64,000 bases of DNA, taken from assembly GCF_000621545.1 (NCBI RefSeq), contig NZ_JHYA01000007.1, positions 1 to 64,000 on the forward strand, read 5' to 3'. Within the stretch, counting starts at the first letter, position 1. Every line of letters starts with the position of its first letter. A model generated the notes under the pieces. It did not search any database. It was not told the origin of the DNA and worked only from the letters and a program-made list of their open reading frames with translations. A program made the position numbers and the translations under genes. Positions 16,880-27,204 of the stretch are shown one piece after another. The DNA is from Anaerovibrio lipolyticus LB2005 (GTDB lineage: Bacteria > Bacillota > Negativicutes > Selenomonadales > Selenomonadaceae).

Positions 16880-18307
16880 ATGAGCCACAATGAAAGTGAT
16901 ACTTCAATATACAGACAAAATACGAATCTTACTGCGGTGCAGATAGAGCTGATACGGCGCATGAGCGGCTGCTTTGGCTTTATCGCTGATTTTGCCCACG
17001 CCCATCTTCTTTTGTATGTGAAAACCAAGAATCCTGATGTTTACATGATTATGAAGCATCATAAGCCCCATACCTTTTATAGTCAGGTGGAGCTCCCAAA
17101 GGTGGGAAGCACGGTGCAGGCCCAGATGGAGCCATTGGTGGCCTATGTTTTTGAGAAGGAAAAATCCATTCATGGCCGTAGGGAGTGGCGTTTGGGCATG
17201 ACCCTTGATATGTACGCTTATCCTATAAAGGAAGGCAATGAGGTTATTGGTGTTATTACCCTTGAGACAAGCAAGGAATATGCCTCCGGAAGTAATTATT
17301 ATCAGACTCTGGATACAGCGGAGCTCCTTATGCAGTATTCCAAACGGAATATTGATTTGGAAATGTTTAGCCCTATTTTTGCCGGAACTGGTGTGGTTAT
17401 TGCGGATAAGAAGAATCGCATTACCTATGTAAATCTTTCAGCCAAGAGAATATACCGGGCCTTGGGCATAAATCATCTTTTGGGGGCAAGGCTTCCGGAT
17501 CGTGAGATTAGTGCCATGCTTCATAGGGAAACCTTCGACAGCAGTCGTCCCTTTGAAAAGGAAATTCAGATAGGGGACATGATACTGCTTCAGCGGGATA
17601 TTAAGCTGGAGGAAGCCGGGGTAATGCAGCGGCGGATTTTGTTGCTTTCTGATGTTACGGAGGTTCGGAAAAAAGAGCGGGAGATTAAGATAAAAACAGC
17701 GGTTATTCAGGAGATACATCATCGTGTAAAGAATAACCTTCAGACCATTGCCAGCCTGTTGAGACTTCAGGGGCGGCGGTCCAAGTCGCCAGAGGTTAAG
17801 GCGGCCTTGCAGGAAAGTACCAACCGTATATTGAGTATGGCTGTGGCCCATGAATTTTTGTCCCAGCATGATACGGAAGAAATAAATGTCAATGAAGTTA
17901 CCAAGGGCATAATTGAGCGGGTGGTACCTAATATGGTGGACAAGGATTTTGTTCTTACCAGCAAAATAGAAGGCCCGGAGGTGGTGCTGCCATCCCAGAA
18001 TGCCAGCAATCTGGCAGTCATAATAAACGAGCTGATATTAAATGCCATAGAGCATGGCTTTGAAGGCCGCAGCCATGGTATGATTGGTCTTAGGACTGCC
18101 ATTGAGGAAGATGGCTATCTGATAGAGTTGTATGATGATGGCGTAGGTTTGCCTGATGATTTCGATATTAGCAAGTCCAAATCTTTGGGACTGCAAATAA
18201 TAAAGACTTTGGTGCAGGATGATATAGGTGGCAGCTTTGAAATGAAGAACAATCAAGGAACCCGTTGTATTTTGCGTATACCAGTAAGTAATGTGGGAGG
18301 AGAGTAA
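16880..18307 (+). CDS. Soluble sensor histidine kinase, PdtaS/EutW type (HisKA_2)
   Basis: A 475-residue kinase with no membrane helix. An N-terminal GAF-like sensor (about 1-160) is followed by a PAS-like region (about 165-260), then a HisKA_2 dimerisation domain with phospho-acceptor in HHRVKNNLQT near residue 280, and an ATP-binding domain (NELILNAIEHGF, DDGVGLP, SLGLQII). The layout matches PdtaS and EutW kinases, which pair with ANTAR regulators, as here. GAGG precedes ATG 16880. The gene ends 3 nt before its partner. The signal sensed is unknown. Confidence 0.92.
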   Translation: MSHNESDTSIYRQNTNLTAVQIELIRRMSGCFGFIADFAHAHLLLYVKTKNPDVYMIMKHHKPHTFYSQVELPKVGSTVQAQMEPLVAYVFEKEKSIHGRREWRLGMTLDMYAYPIKEGNEVIGVITLETSKEYASGSNYYQTLDTAELLMQYSKRNIDLEMFSPIFAGTGVVIADKKNRITYVNLSAKRIYRALGINHLLGARLPDREISAMLHRETFDSSRPFEKEIQIGDMILLQRDIKLEEAGVMQRRILLLSDVTEVRKKEREIKIKTAVIQEIHHRVKNNLQTIASLLRLQGRRSKSPEVKAALQESTNRILSMAVAHEFLSQHDTEEINVNEVTKGIIERVVPNMVDKDFVLTSKIEGPEVVLPSQNASNLAVIINELILNAIEHGFEGRSHGMIGLRTAIEEDGYLIELYDDGVGLPDDFDISKSKSLGLQIIKTLVQDDIGGSFEMKNNQGTRCILRIPVSNVGGE

Positions 18308-18309
18308 GT

Positions 18310-18885
18310 ATGAATCCCTTGAAAATCCTTATTGCCGATGATGAAGCCTTAATCCGTATGGATATGAAGGAGCTGCTGGAAGAAGCCGGCCACGAAGTGG
18401 TGGGTGAGGCTCCAAATGGCCGCAGAGCTGTGGAGCTGGCCAAGAAGCTAAAGCCAGACCTTTGTATATTTGATGTGAAAATGCCGGAAATGGATGGCAT
18501 TGAGGCGGCCAAAATAGTGGGTAAGGAAAAAATTGCCCCTGTGGTTTTGCTGACAGCCTTTAGCCAGCCGGAATTTGTAAAACGGGCCAGTGATGCCGGA
18601 GTGCAGGCCTATCTGGTAAAGCCGGTGCAGGAAGCAAATCTTTTCCCTGCCATCGAGGTGGCCATGTCCAGATATCAGGATTTGCAGGGCCTGGAGGATG
18701 AGCTTTTCAAGGTAAAGGATACTCTGGAAATGCGAAAGCTGCTGGACAGAGCCAAGGGAATTCTTATGGATGCCCATAATATCAGCGAAAGTGAAGCCTT
18801 TAATCGTATTCAAAAATACAGTATGGCAAAGCGAAAGACGATAAAGGAGGTTGCCGAGGCCATTATCAGGGCAGCAACCAAATAA
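18310..18885 (+). CDS. ANTAR-domain response regulator (PdtaR/EutV type)
   Basis: A 191-residue regulator with an N-terminal receiver (acidic pocket DDE, phospho-Asp in FDVKMPEMDG near residue 55, Lys in LVKPV) and a C-terminal ANTAR RNA-binding domain (about 125-188; LLDRAKGILMDAHNISESEAF). Proteins of this type act by antitermination, binding paired hairpins in leader RNAs. With the adjacent HisKA_2 kinase it forms a complete two-component system. Target genes are not evident in the window. Confidence 0.94.
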   Translation: MNPLKILIADDEALIRMDMKELLEEAGHEVVGEAPNGRRAVELAKKLKPDLCIFDVKMPEMDGIEAAKIVGKEKIAPVVLLTAFSQPEFVKRASDAGVQAYLVKPVQEANLFPAIEVAMSRYQDLQGLEDELFKVKDTLEMRKLLDRAKGILMDAHNISESEAFNRIQKYSMAKRKTIKEVAEAIIRAATK

Positions 18886-18907
18886 TTCAATAATATATGC
18901 ACATATA

Positions 18908-18947
18908 AACTTCGTTTCCACTTTGGGAACGAAGTTTTGTTTTTTTG
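18908..18947 (+). terminator. Terminator after the ANTAR regulator gene
   Basis: Hairpin AACTTCGTT-TCCACTTTGGG-AACGAAGTT followed by TTGTTTTTTT. Confidence 0.85.
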
Positions 18948-18956
18948 ACTTTTTAC

Positions 18957-18985
18957 TTGATTTTTTGCTCAAATAGATTTATCAT
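18957..18985 (+). promoter_or_regulatory. Predicted groESL promoter
   Basis: TTGATT and TATCAT separated by 17 nt. The expected start near 18992 lies just before the CIRCE element, as in known groESL operons. Confidence 0.6.
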
Positions 18986-18996
18986 AATACTCGGAG

Positions 18997-19023
18997 TTAG
19001 CACTCAACTATATGGAGTGCTAA
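18997..19023 (+). promoter_or_regulatory. CIRCE operator of groESL (HrcA site)
   Basis: Perfect inverted repeat TTAGCACTC-N9-GAGTGCTAA, the exact CIRCE consensus, 41 nt before groES. It binds HrcA, which represses groESL in the absence of heat stress. hrcA itself is not in the window. Confidence 0.97.
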
Positions 19024-19063
19024 CAAAATAGTTTACAAACTATCTTTTAGGAGGCAGATAAAT

Positions 19064-19348
19064 ATGATTAGACCATTAGGTGACAGAGTCGTTATTGAAG
19101 TTGCTGAGGCAGAAACCAAGACTGCCAGCGGTATTATCCTTGCAGACACTGCAAAGGAAAAGCCTATGAAGGGCAAGGTTATTGCAGCAGGCCCAGGTAG
19201 CATTGATAAGGACGGCAATCGTATTGCTATGGAGGTTAAGGCTGGGGACAGCGTTCTCTATTCCAAGTATGCAGGCACTGAGGTTAAGATTGATGGCAAG
19301 GATTATCTCATTATGCGCCAGAGCGATATTCTCGGCGTAATCGAGTAA
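19064..19348 (+). CDS. groES: Co-chaperonin GroES
   Basis: A 94-residue GroES starting with the typical [11 protein letters not shown] and carrying the mobile loop [10 protein letters not shown]. It caps GroEL during folding. An AGGAGG site precedes the ATG, CIRCE lies upstream and groEL follows after 63 nt. Confidence 0.98.
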   Translation: MIRPLGDRVVIEVAEAETKTASGIILADTAKEKPMKGKVIAAGPGSIDKDGNRIAMEVKAGDSVLYSKYAGTEVKIDGKDYLIMRQSDILGVIE

Positions 19349-19387
19349 TCACAATAAGCCTGAAACTATCGTTTATCTTATTTCTAA

Positions 19388-21046
<1,659 letters not shown>

Positions 21047-21069
21047 AAAAGTCGGATAGTATATAATAC

Positions 21070-21098
21070 TTGACTTAGATATATTAATAGTCTATAAT
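21070..21098 (+). promoter_or_regulatory. Strong predicted promoter upstream of glmS
   Basis: TTGACT and a perfect TATAAT separated by 17 nt, just after groEL. The expected start, about 21105, falls at the foot of the hairpin at 21101-21139, so transcripts would begin with that hairpin. Confidence 0.7.
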
Positions 21099-21100
21099 AC

Positions 21101-21150
21101 GTACCGTGATTTTGGCTTTAGGGTCAAAATCACGGTAATATTATTTTTGA
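21101..21150 (+). terminator. Terminator-like hairpin between groEL and glmS
   Basis: A 13-bp stem TACCGTGATTTTG/CAAAATCACGGTA with a 10-nt loop, followed by the interrupted T-run ATATTATTTTT. It would end groESL transcription, but also lies immediately after the glmS promoter. Confidence 0.7.
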
Positions 21151-21184
21151 AGTCTTTATGTTCATATTAATGAAAGAACTTATT

Positions 21185-21345
21185 GTTCTAGCGCATGGCC
21201 TTGTTTTGGAATAAAGCAAGGTGACGAGGAAGAGGTTGTCGATTTATCAGCGGATGCCTCTCGGCTTGCCGGTCGTTAGAATGCTGTTAAAACTGTTGGG
21301 TGACTGACAGGCCAGAGCGGTATTTGGGCAGGACATGGGACTTCC
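21185..21345 (+). ncRNA. glmS ribozyme (glucosamine-6-phosphate riboswitch)
   Basis: The leader contains the glmS ribozyme core: AGCGC at 21190-21194 with the expected self-cleavage between A21190 and G21191, then GACGAGGAAGAGG, TCGATTTATCAGCGGATG and GCCTCTCGG in the right order. Glucosamine-6-phosphate triggers cleavage and lowers GlmS production. It ends just before the glmS ribosome site. The 3' limit is approximate. Confidence 0.93.
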
Positions 21346-21370
21346 AGTTTTATATTGGAGGTTTTTTATT

Positions 21371-23200
21371 ATGTGTGGTATCGTTGGTTACATTGGTAGC
21401 AAGCAGGCTACCCCATTCCTTATTGAGGGTCTTACCAAACTGGAGTATCGTGGCTATGACTCTGCTGGTATTGCTGTTCTCAATGGGGAGAAGATTCGCG
21501 TAGAGAAGTCTGTAGGCCGTCTGGCTGCTTTGGAGGAAAAGATTGAAGGCAATGTTCCTGAGGGCAGCATTGGTATCGGTCATACCCGTTGGGCAACCCA
21601 TGGTCGTCCATCCGACAATAACTCTCATCCTCATACTGACTGTCATGGTGATTTTGCGGTAGTACATAACGGTATTATTGAGAACTACATGACTCTTAAA
21701 GAGGATTTGATTGCAAAGGGCCACAAGTTCCTGTCTGACACAGATACTGAGGTTTTGCCTCATCTTTTGGAAGAAGTTTATAACGGCGATTTCGAGGCAT
21801 CTGTTCGTGAGGTTATTAAGCGTATTGAGGGTTCCTATGCCATCGTATTCATGAGCAAGAATGACCCTGATAAGCTGATTTGCACCAAGCAGGACAACCC
21901 TATGGTAATTGGTCTGGGGGATGATGAGAATTTCATCGCTTCTGATATTCCTGCTATTATTTCCCGTACCCGTCGCACCTATATTGTAAATGATGGTGAG
22001 GTTGCTGTTGTAAAGAAGGATTCCGTATGGATTACCAATAGCTTGGGCGAGCCTATTACCAAGAAGGTATTTGAGGTTAACTGGAATGCTGAGGCAGCTG
22101 AAAAGGGCGGCTATGAGCATTTCATGCTGAAGGAAATTCACGAGCAGCCTAAGGCAGTTCGCGACACCTTGGCTTCCCGTATTGCCAAGGACAATTCTGC
22201 TGTAGTTCTTGAGGAGCTCAGCTGGACTGAGGAATATGTAAATTCCTTCTCCAAGATTTTCATTGTTGCCTGTGGTACTGCATACCATGCAGGTCTTGTA
22301 GGTAAGTATTATATTGAGCGTTTGGCCCGTATCCCGGTAGAGGTGGATATTGCCTCTGAGTTCCGTTATCGTCAGCCAATTATCGATGATAACACTCTCT
22401 GCATCGTGGTAAGTCAGTCCGGTGAGACTAGCGACACTATGGCTGCCATGAAGGAGGCTAAGCGTCTTGGTGCCAAGACCTTGGCTGTAACCAATGTTGT
22501 TGGTTCTTCTATTGCCCGTGAGGCAGATCAGGTTATTTACACCATGGCAGGTCCTGAGATTGCTGTAGCATCCACCAAGGCTTATACTACCCAGCTCATC
22601 GTTATGTTCCTGCTGGGTGCTTATATGGCAGGCCTCCGTGGCACCGTTGCTCCTCGTCGAATGAAGGAGCTTTTGGGTAAGCTGCGTGAGATACCTTCCC
22701 AGATCAGTGAGACTTTGGAGGATGTGGAGCCTATTAAGGTATTTGCCAAGAAGTATGGCTTCAATACCGACGTATTCTTCATTGGCCGTGCTTTGGACTA
22801 TGAGGTAGCTCTGGAGGGCTCCTTGAAGCTGAAGGAGATTTCCTATATTCACGCTGAGGCCTATGCCGCAGGTGAGCTGAAGCATGGTACTCTGGCTCTT
22901 ATCACCACAGGCGTTCCTGTAGTGGCTTTGGCTACCCAGAAGAGCGTTTATGAGAAGACCCTCAGCAACATCAAGGAAGTTAAGGCCCGTGATGCTGTTG
23001 TTATCGGTATTGCTGCCGAGGGGGATACCGAGCTGAAGAAGTATGCTGACCATGTTATCTCCGTTCCTAACACTGATGAGCTGTTGATTCCACTTTTGGC
23101 TGTTCTGCCACTCCAGCTCCTCAGCTACTATACCGCAATTACCCGTGGTGCAGATGTTGATAAGCCAAGAAATTTGGCTAAATCTGTAACAGTAGAATAA
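21371..23200 (+). CDS. glmS: Glutamine-fructose-6-phosphate aminotransferase GlmS
   Basis: A 609-residue enzyme making glucosamine-6-phosphate, the entry to cell-wall and outer-membrane amino sugars. It starts MCGIVGYIGS with the catalytic Cys next to Met, has an N-terminal class II glutaminase domain and two SIS sugar-isomerase domains (SQSGETSDTMAA in the first), and ends KSVTVE as usual. ATG 21371 lies 8 nt after GGAGGT. Regulated by the ribozyme upstream. Confidence 0.98.
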   Translation: MCGIVGYIGSKQATPFLIEGLTKLEYRGYDSAGIAVLNGEKIRVEKSVGRLAALEEKIEGNVPEGSIGIGHTRWATHGRPSDNNSHPHTDCHGDFAVVHNGIIENYMTLKEDLIAKGHKFLSDTDTEVLPHLLEEVYNGDFEASVREVIKRIEGSYAIVFMSKNDPDKLICTKQDNPMVIGLGDDENFIASDIPAIISRTRRTYIVNDGEVAVVKKDSVWITNSLGEPITKKVFEVNWNAEAAEKGGYEHFMLKEIHEQPKAVRDTLASRIAKDNSAVVLEELSWTEEYVNSFSKIFIVACGTAYHAGLVGKYYIERLARIPVEVDIASEFRYRQPIIDDNTLCIVVSQSGETSDTMAAMKEAKRLGAKTLAVTNVVGSSIAREADQVIYTMAGPEIAVASTKAYTTQLIVMFLLGAYMAGLRGTVAPRRMKELLGKLREIPSQISETLEDVEPIKVFAKKYGFNTDVFFIGRALDYEVALEGSLKLKEISYIHAEAYAAGELKHGTLALITTGVPVVALATQKSVYEKTLSNIKEVKARDAVVIGIAAEGDTELKKYADHVISVPNTDELLIPLLAVLPLQLLSYYTAITRGADVDKPRNLAKSVTVE

Positions 23201-23210
23201 GGTTAAATAG

Positions 23211-23245
23211 AGGACTGTCCTTACTGAAAGGACAGTCCTTTTTTT
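23211..23245 (+). terminator. Terminator after glmS
   Basis: A 10-bp stem AGGACTGTCC/GGACAGTCCT followed by TTTTTTT, 11 nt after the glmS stop. Confidence 0.9.
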
Positions 23246-23246
23246 G

Positions 23247-23275
23247 TTGACAAGGTGCATGGTTTGTACTAGTAT
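23247..23275 (+). promoter_or_regulatory. Predicted guaB promoter
   Basis: Perfect TTGACA and TAGTAT separated by exactly 17 nt, about 80 nt before guaB and directly after the glmS terminator. Confidence 0.75.
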
Positions 23276-23352
23276 AGTAACAATATCTTTTGACCCGACT
23301 GGGTTTAAAGGCTGAAATATATTTAAAAATTTACAGAAAAGAAGGGATTAAG

Positions 23353-24861
23353 TTGGCATTCTATTTTGAAGAACCATCACACACTTTTGGAGAGTATTTA
23401 TTAGTTCCTGGTTATTCTTCTGATAAGTGCATTCCTGCGAATGTTTCTCTGAAGACTCCTCTTGTAAAGTTCAAGAAGGGTGAAGAACCAAAGATTTCTA
23501 TGAATATTCCTATGACCTCTGCTATCATGCAGTCCGTATCCAACGACACTTTGGCTATTGCACTGGCTCGTGAGGGCGGCGTGTCCTTTATCTATGGTTC
23601 TCAGACAATAGAAGAAGAAGCAGCTATGGTGGCTAAGGTTAAGAACTTTAAGTCCGGTTTCGTTCGTAGCGATTCCAATATCATGCCTTCCACCACCCTG
23701 GGTGAGATTCTCGATTTGAAGGAGAAGACCGGCCATTCTACTATGGCAGTTACCGAGAATGGTGAACCAACAGGCAAGCTGCTGGGTATCGTAACCTCCC
23801 GTGATTATCGCATTACCCGCATGACTATGGACACTCCTGCTTCTGAGTTTATGACTCCTTTCGACAAGCTGGTTTATGCTGGTGCAAACACCACCCTGTC
23901 CGAAGCCAACGACCTTATTTGGGAGCACAAGCTGAACATGCTGCCATTGGTAGATGCAAATCAGCGCCTTGTATATATGGTATTCCGCAAGGATTATACT
24001 GCCAACAAGGAACACGAGCTGGAGCTCATTGATTCCAACAAGCGTTACATCGTTGGTGCCGGTATCAACACTCGTGACTACGCTGAGCGTGTACCTGCTC
24101 TGCTGAAGGCTGGTGCTGATGTACTGTGTATTGACTCCTCCGAGGGCTTCTCTGAGTGGCAGCGTATAACCTTGAAGTACATCCATGAGCACTTTGGTGA
24201 GGATGTAAAGGTGGGTGCCGGTAATGTTGTTGACCGTGATGGCTTCATGTTCCTGGCAGAGGCTGGAGCAGACTTTATCAAGGTCGGTATCGGTGGCGGT
24301 TCCATCTGTATCACCCGTGAGACCAAGGGTATTGGCCGTGGCCAGGCAACTGCTCTCATTGATGTTTGCAAGGCTCGTGATGAGTATTATGAAAAGACAG
24401 GTGTATACATTCCTGTATGCTCCGACGGTGGTATCGTACATGACCATCATATGACTTTGGCTTTGGCTATGGGTGCCGACTTCATGATGCTGGGCAGATA
24501 TTTCTCCCGCTTCGATGAGTCCCCAACTGACAAAATTAAGATTAATGGTACCTACTATAAGGAATACTGGGGCGAGGGTTCCAACCGTGCCCGTAACTGG
24601 ATGCGCTATGATCTGGGCGGTGCCAAGAAGCTGTCCTTCGAGGAAGGCGTTGACTCCTATGTACCTTATGCCGGTTCCCTCCATGATAATGTAGGTGTAA
24701 CCCTCAGCAAGATTCGCTCTACCATGTGCAACTGCGGTGCTCTTACCATTCCTGAGCTTCAGGAGAAGGCACGTCTGACTCTGGTATCTTCTACTTCCAT
24801 TGTAGAGGGCGGTTCCCATGATGTAATTCTGCGTGATCAGTTTACCCGTTCAAATGTTTAA
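23353..24861 (+). CDS. guaB: Inosine-5'-monophosphate dehydrogenase
   Basis: A 502-residue IMP dehydrogenase, the first step from IMP to GMP. The barrel carries the catalytic Cys loop [10 protein letters not shown], and two CBS domains sit between about residues 95 and 220. The N terminus ([16 protein letters not shown]) belongs to the longer 500-residue form seen in some bacteria. The start is TTG at 23353 behind GAAGGGA; upstream codons in frame do not look like IMPDH. It is a single-gene unit with promoter and terminator. Confidence 0.95.
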   Translation: MAFYFEEPSHTFGEYLLVPGYSSDKCIPANVSLKTPLVKFKKGEEPKISMNIPMTSAIMQSVSNDTLAIALAREGGVSFIYGSQTIEEEAAMVAKVKNFKSGFVRSDSNIMPSTTLGEILDLKEKTGHSTMAVTENGEPTGKLLGIVTSRDYRITRMTMDTPASEFMTPFDKLVYAGANTTLSEANDLIWEHKLNMLPLVDANQRLVYMVFRKDYTANKEHELELIDSNKRYIVGAGINTRDYAERVPALLKAGADVLCIDSSEGFSEWQRITLKYIHEHFGEDVKVGAGNVVDRDGFMFLAEAGADFIKVGIGGGSICITRETKGIGRGQATALIDVCKARDEYYEKTGVYIPVCSDGGIVHDHHMTLALAMGADFMMLGRYFSRFDESPTDKIKINGTYYKEYWGEGSNRARNWMRYDLGGAKKLSFEEGVDSYVPYAGSLHDNVGVTLSKIRSTMCNCGALTIPELQEKARLTLVSSTSIVEGGSHDVILRDQFTRSNV

Positions 24862-24872
24862 AAAGTAATTAT

Positions 24873-24908
24873 TACGGACTGTAACTGTAGTGGTTGCAGT
24901 CCTTTTTT
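24873..24908 (+). terminator. Terminator after guaB
   Basis: Hairpin with GGACTGTAAC pairing to GGTTGCAGTCC followed by TTTTTT, 12 nt after the stop codon. Confidence 0.82.
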
Positions 24909-25035
24909 ACATGGTGAAAAGTTACTTGTTATTTCATAAAGTTTTCAAAATATGATACTATTATTAGTACAGTGGAGCGGTGGCTCCATGGTGTTTAAAT
25001 AGATTATTTTGACAGATAACAATGAGGTGATATAT

Positions 25036-25710
25036 ATGCGGGTTTTGTTGGCAGAGGATGATATGAAGCTGGGAAAGCTCACCCAGTATATGCTGGAGCA
25101 GGATGGTATCAATACTGAGTGGGTTACCACTGGTGATATGATATATGAATGTGCAATGTACGATGATTATGATGTGCTGATTTTGGACTGGATGATGCCC
25201 AAGGAAACAGGCGTGGATGCCTGCCGTAGACTTCGTGCTGAGGGGTATCAGAAGGCGATATTGCTTCTTACTGCCCGTGATGCAGTGGAGGACAGGGTTA
25301 CCGGCCTTGATGCAGGTGCGGATGATTATCTGGTAAAACCATTTGAGTTTTCTGAGCTTATGGCCCGTCTGCGTGCTCTTAGTCGCCGCAGCAGCCAGAA
25401 GATTCAGCAGGATGTGGTGGAGTTAGGGGGATTTACCCTGGATCGCACATCCAAGCTGCTTTTAAAGGGAGAGCAGGAGATACAGCTTTCTCCAAGAGAG
25501 TTCCAGATTTTTGATTTGTTGGTGCAGAATATTGGCATCGTTGTGCCCCGTGAAATTATTTTGGACCGCATCTGGGGTATTGAGTCTGATGTTAGCTCAA
25601 ATAACATCGATTCCTATGTAAAACTTATTCGTAAAAAGCTGGATACTGCTGATGGTAAGATTATGATCAGCACGATTAGAGGTGTTGGCTATAAACTGGA
25701 AACAAAATAG
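25036..25710 (+). CDS. OmpR/PhoB-family response regulator
   Basis: A 224-residue regulator with a receiver domain (EDD pocket, phospho-Asp in ILDWMMPKETG near residue 51, Lys in LVKPFEF) and a C-terminal winged-helix DNA-binding domain ending TIRGVGYKLE. ATG 25036 follows GAGGTGA. It is paired with the histidine kinase that begins at its 3' end. Target unknown. Confidence 0.95.
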   Translation: MRVLLAEDDMKLGKLTQYMLEQDGINTEWVTTGDMIYECAMYDDYDVLILDWMMPKETGVDACRRLRAEGYQKAILLLTARDAVEDRVTGLDAGADDYLVKPFEFSELMARLRALSRRSSQKIQQDVVELGGFTLDRTSKLLLKGEQEIQLSPREFQIFDLLVQNIGIVVPREIILDRIWGIESDVSSNNIDSYVKLIRKKLDTADGKIMISTIRGVGYKLETK

Positions 25711-27028
25711 GTTAAAGTTTGGCGGCTTGTTTTCCCGCAGCCGCATGAGGCTCACCTTTGCCTATTCCCTGTTGATGTTTGGCTTGTTCATCATAATTAT
25801 TTTTTTGGCTCATCAGACAATGGAATGGGCAGTAACATCAGAGCAGGCCAGGGAGCTTTCTGAAACGGTACACGCAGTATCGGAAACGGAGTCCACAATG
25901 ATACGCAATGGCGTTTATGTGGGCAACGATGATCTGGGAAAGCGGGAGAGAATGTTTTTTTACACCTATGACAAAAATGGTAATCTGCAGAATTATTCCA
26001 GGGCACCGGAGCGTATAGAGGATGATGTGCTGGAGGTAATAAAGCATGGTGATGTGCCAACTGGTGAAGTGGCTATATACGTTCAACAGCAGGATGAGGA
26101 CAAGCCAAAGGTGCTGATGATGACTGCTTGTGATGTACGCCTGGTTACCGGCGAGAAAATCGGTATGGTTTATTTGGGCAAGGACGTGTCGGCTCTTTAT
26201 AAGGGTATAAAAAAGGCTACGTATTTTTATGGGGCCATTTCCTTTATTGCACTGCTTACGGCTATTATGCTGGGACATGTGGTTTCTGGCAGGGTTGTGG
26301 CCAATATGCAGCAGGCCTATATAAGGCAGCGTCAGTTTGCAGCAGATGCTTCCCATGAGCTTAGGACCCCCCTTAGTGTTATTATGGCGTCGGCGGACCT
26401 CCTTTCCAACGACAAATCCATTCAGTCGCCATTCCTGCAACAGGTAATTCAGGACATGAAGGATGAGGTTAAGAAGATGTCCAACCTTGTGGGCTCTCTT
26501 TTGCAGATTGCCCGGTCTGATAATAACGCTGAATCTCTGGACATCAAGGAGTTTGACATTATCGCCATGATGGAGCAGCTGGGCCGCAAAATGCAGCCAT
26601 TGGCGGAAAAGAAGAATATTACCCTTAATGTAAATGCCTCTGGTGAGGTTATGTACAGAGGGGATGAGCAGAAGATTCAGCAGCTAATGCTGATTTTGGT
26701 GGATAATGCCGTGAAGTACACTCCTGAAGGTGGAACTGTCACCCTGTCCTATGATGGTAAAGGGCTGGGCAATTTAGGCGGTATTCATTTTTCTGTAAGG
26801 GATAATGGTATTGGTATATCCGCTGAGGACCTGGATAAGCTCTTTCAGCGTTTCTTCAGGGTTGATAAGGCCCGCTCCCGCTCCATGGGGGGCAATGGAC
26901 TGGGACTTGCCATTGCCAAGACTATCGTTGATGCGCATCACGGTAATATAGACGTGGACAGTGAGCTGGGCAAGGGGACGGTTTTCAAGGTTACCCTTAA
27001 AAATTTGAAAATCCCTAAGAAAAATTAA
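25682..27028 (+). CDS. Membrane sensor histidine kinase
   Basis: Up to 448 residues: TM1 near residues 24-46, an extracytoplasmic sensor of about 135 residues with no recognisable domain, TM2 near 182-204, HisKA with ASHELRTPLSV (His near 224), and a HATPase domain (DNAVKYTPEGG, DNGIGI, GNGLGLAI). No clear HAMP linker is visible. The start is uncertain: GTG 25682 inside the regulator gene, TTG 25727, or ATG 25745 just before TM1. None has a strong ribosome site, which fits translational coupling to the regulator. Confidence 0.92.
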   Translation: MLAINWKQNRLKFGGLFSRSRMRLTFAYSLLMFGLFIIIIFLAHQTMEWAVTSEQARELSETVHAVSETESTMIRNGVYVGNDDLGKRERMFFYTYDKNGNLQNYSRAPERIEDDVLEVIKHGDVPTGEVAIYVQQQDEDKPKVLMMTACDVRLVTGEKIGMVYLGKDVSALYKGIKKATYFYGAISFIALLTAIMLGHVVSGRVVANMQQAYIRQRQFAADASHELRTPLSVIMASADLLSNDKSIQSPFLQQVIQDMKDEVKKMSNLVGSLLQIARSDNNAESLDIKEFDIIAMMEQLGRKMQPLAEKKNITLNVNASGEVMYRGDEQKIQQLMLILVDNAVKYTPEGGTVTLSYDGKGLGNLGGIHFSVRDNGIGISAEDLDKLFQRFFRVDKARSRSMGGNGLGLAIAKTIVDAHHGNIDVDSELGKGTVFKVTLKNLKIPKKN

Positions 27029-27044
27029 ATTATGATGCATAATT

Positions 27045-27091
27045 TAGAGCTGTTCTTTCTCAAAAGCAAGGAGAGGACAGCTTTTTTTTTC
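27045..27091 (+). terminator. Terminator after the two-component genes
   Basis: AGCTGTTCT pairs with AGGACAGCT across a loop of about 20 nt and is followed by TTTTTTTTT. Confidence 0.72.
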
Positions 27092-27102
27092 ATTTATCAT
27101 AA

Positions 27103-27141
27103 AAGTCAAAAAGTCTAAAATATTAATTGACTTTTTGACTT
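27103..27141. promoter_or_regulatory. Inverted CtsR-like operator at the clpB promoter
   Basis: A perfect 13-bp inverted repeat: AAGTCAAAAAGTC (27103-27115) and GACTTTTTGACTT (27129-27141). The right arm covers the clpB -35 box. Read on the minus strand, 27122-27141 differs at one base in 20 from the box at the ctsR promoter (44978-44997). This suggests CtsR control of clpB with an atypical 8-bp repeat period. Confidence 0.65.
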
Positions 27142-27154
27142 ATTAAGCTATAAT
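27127..27154 (+). promoter_or_regulatory. Predicted clpB promoter
   Basis: TTGACT and a perfect TATAAT separated by 16 nt, about 50 nt before the clpB start. Confidence 0.7.
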
Positions 27155-27204
27155 AACCTTAGAAGACTAAATATCACTTTCATGGAGAATGGAGGGAGCG
27201 GAAT

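Noticed and set aside
18944-18963. CtsR box next to CIRCE at groESL (TTGACTTTTTACTTGA)
   Set aside because: It resembles half of the clpB box but lacks the second GTCAA repeat; too weak to call dual control.
21350-23260. 636-codon open frame opposite glmS
   Set aside because: It mirrors glmS codon structure, with a low-complexity Leu/Thr/Asn/Cys-rich product and no ribosome site; a shadow of a strongly biased gene.
27103-27141. Canonical CtsR heptad repeat (10-bp period) at clpB
   Set aside because: The repeats are 8 bp apart, not 10, so the exact consensus is not met; it is reported instead as a variant box because of its match to the ctsR promoter.
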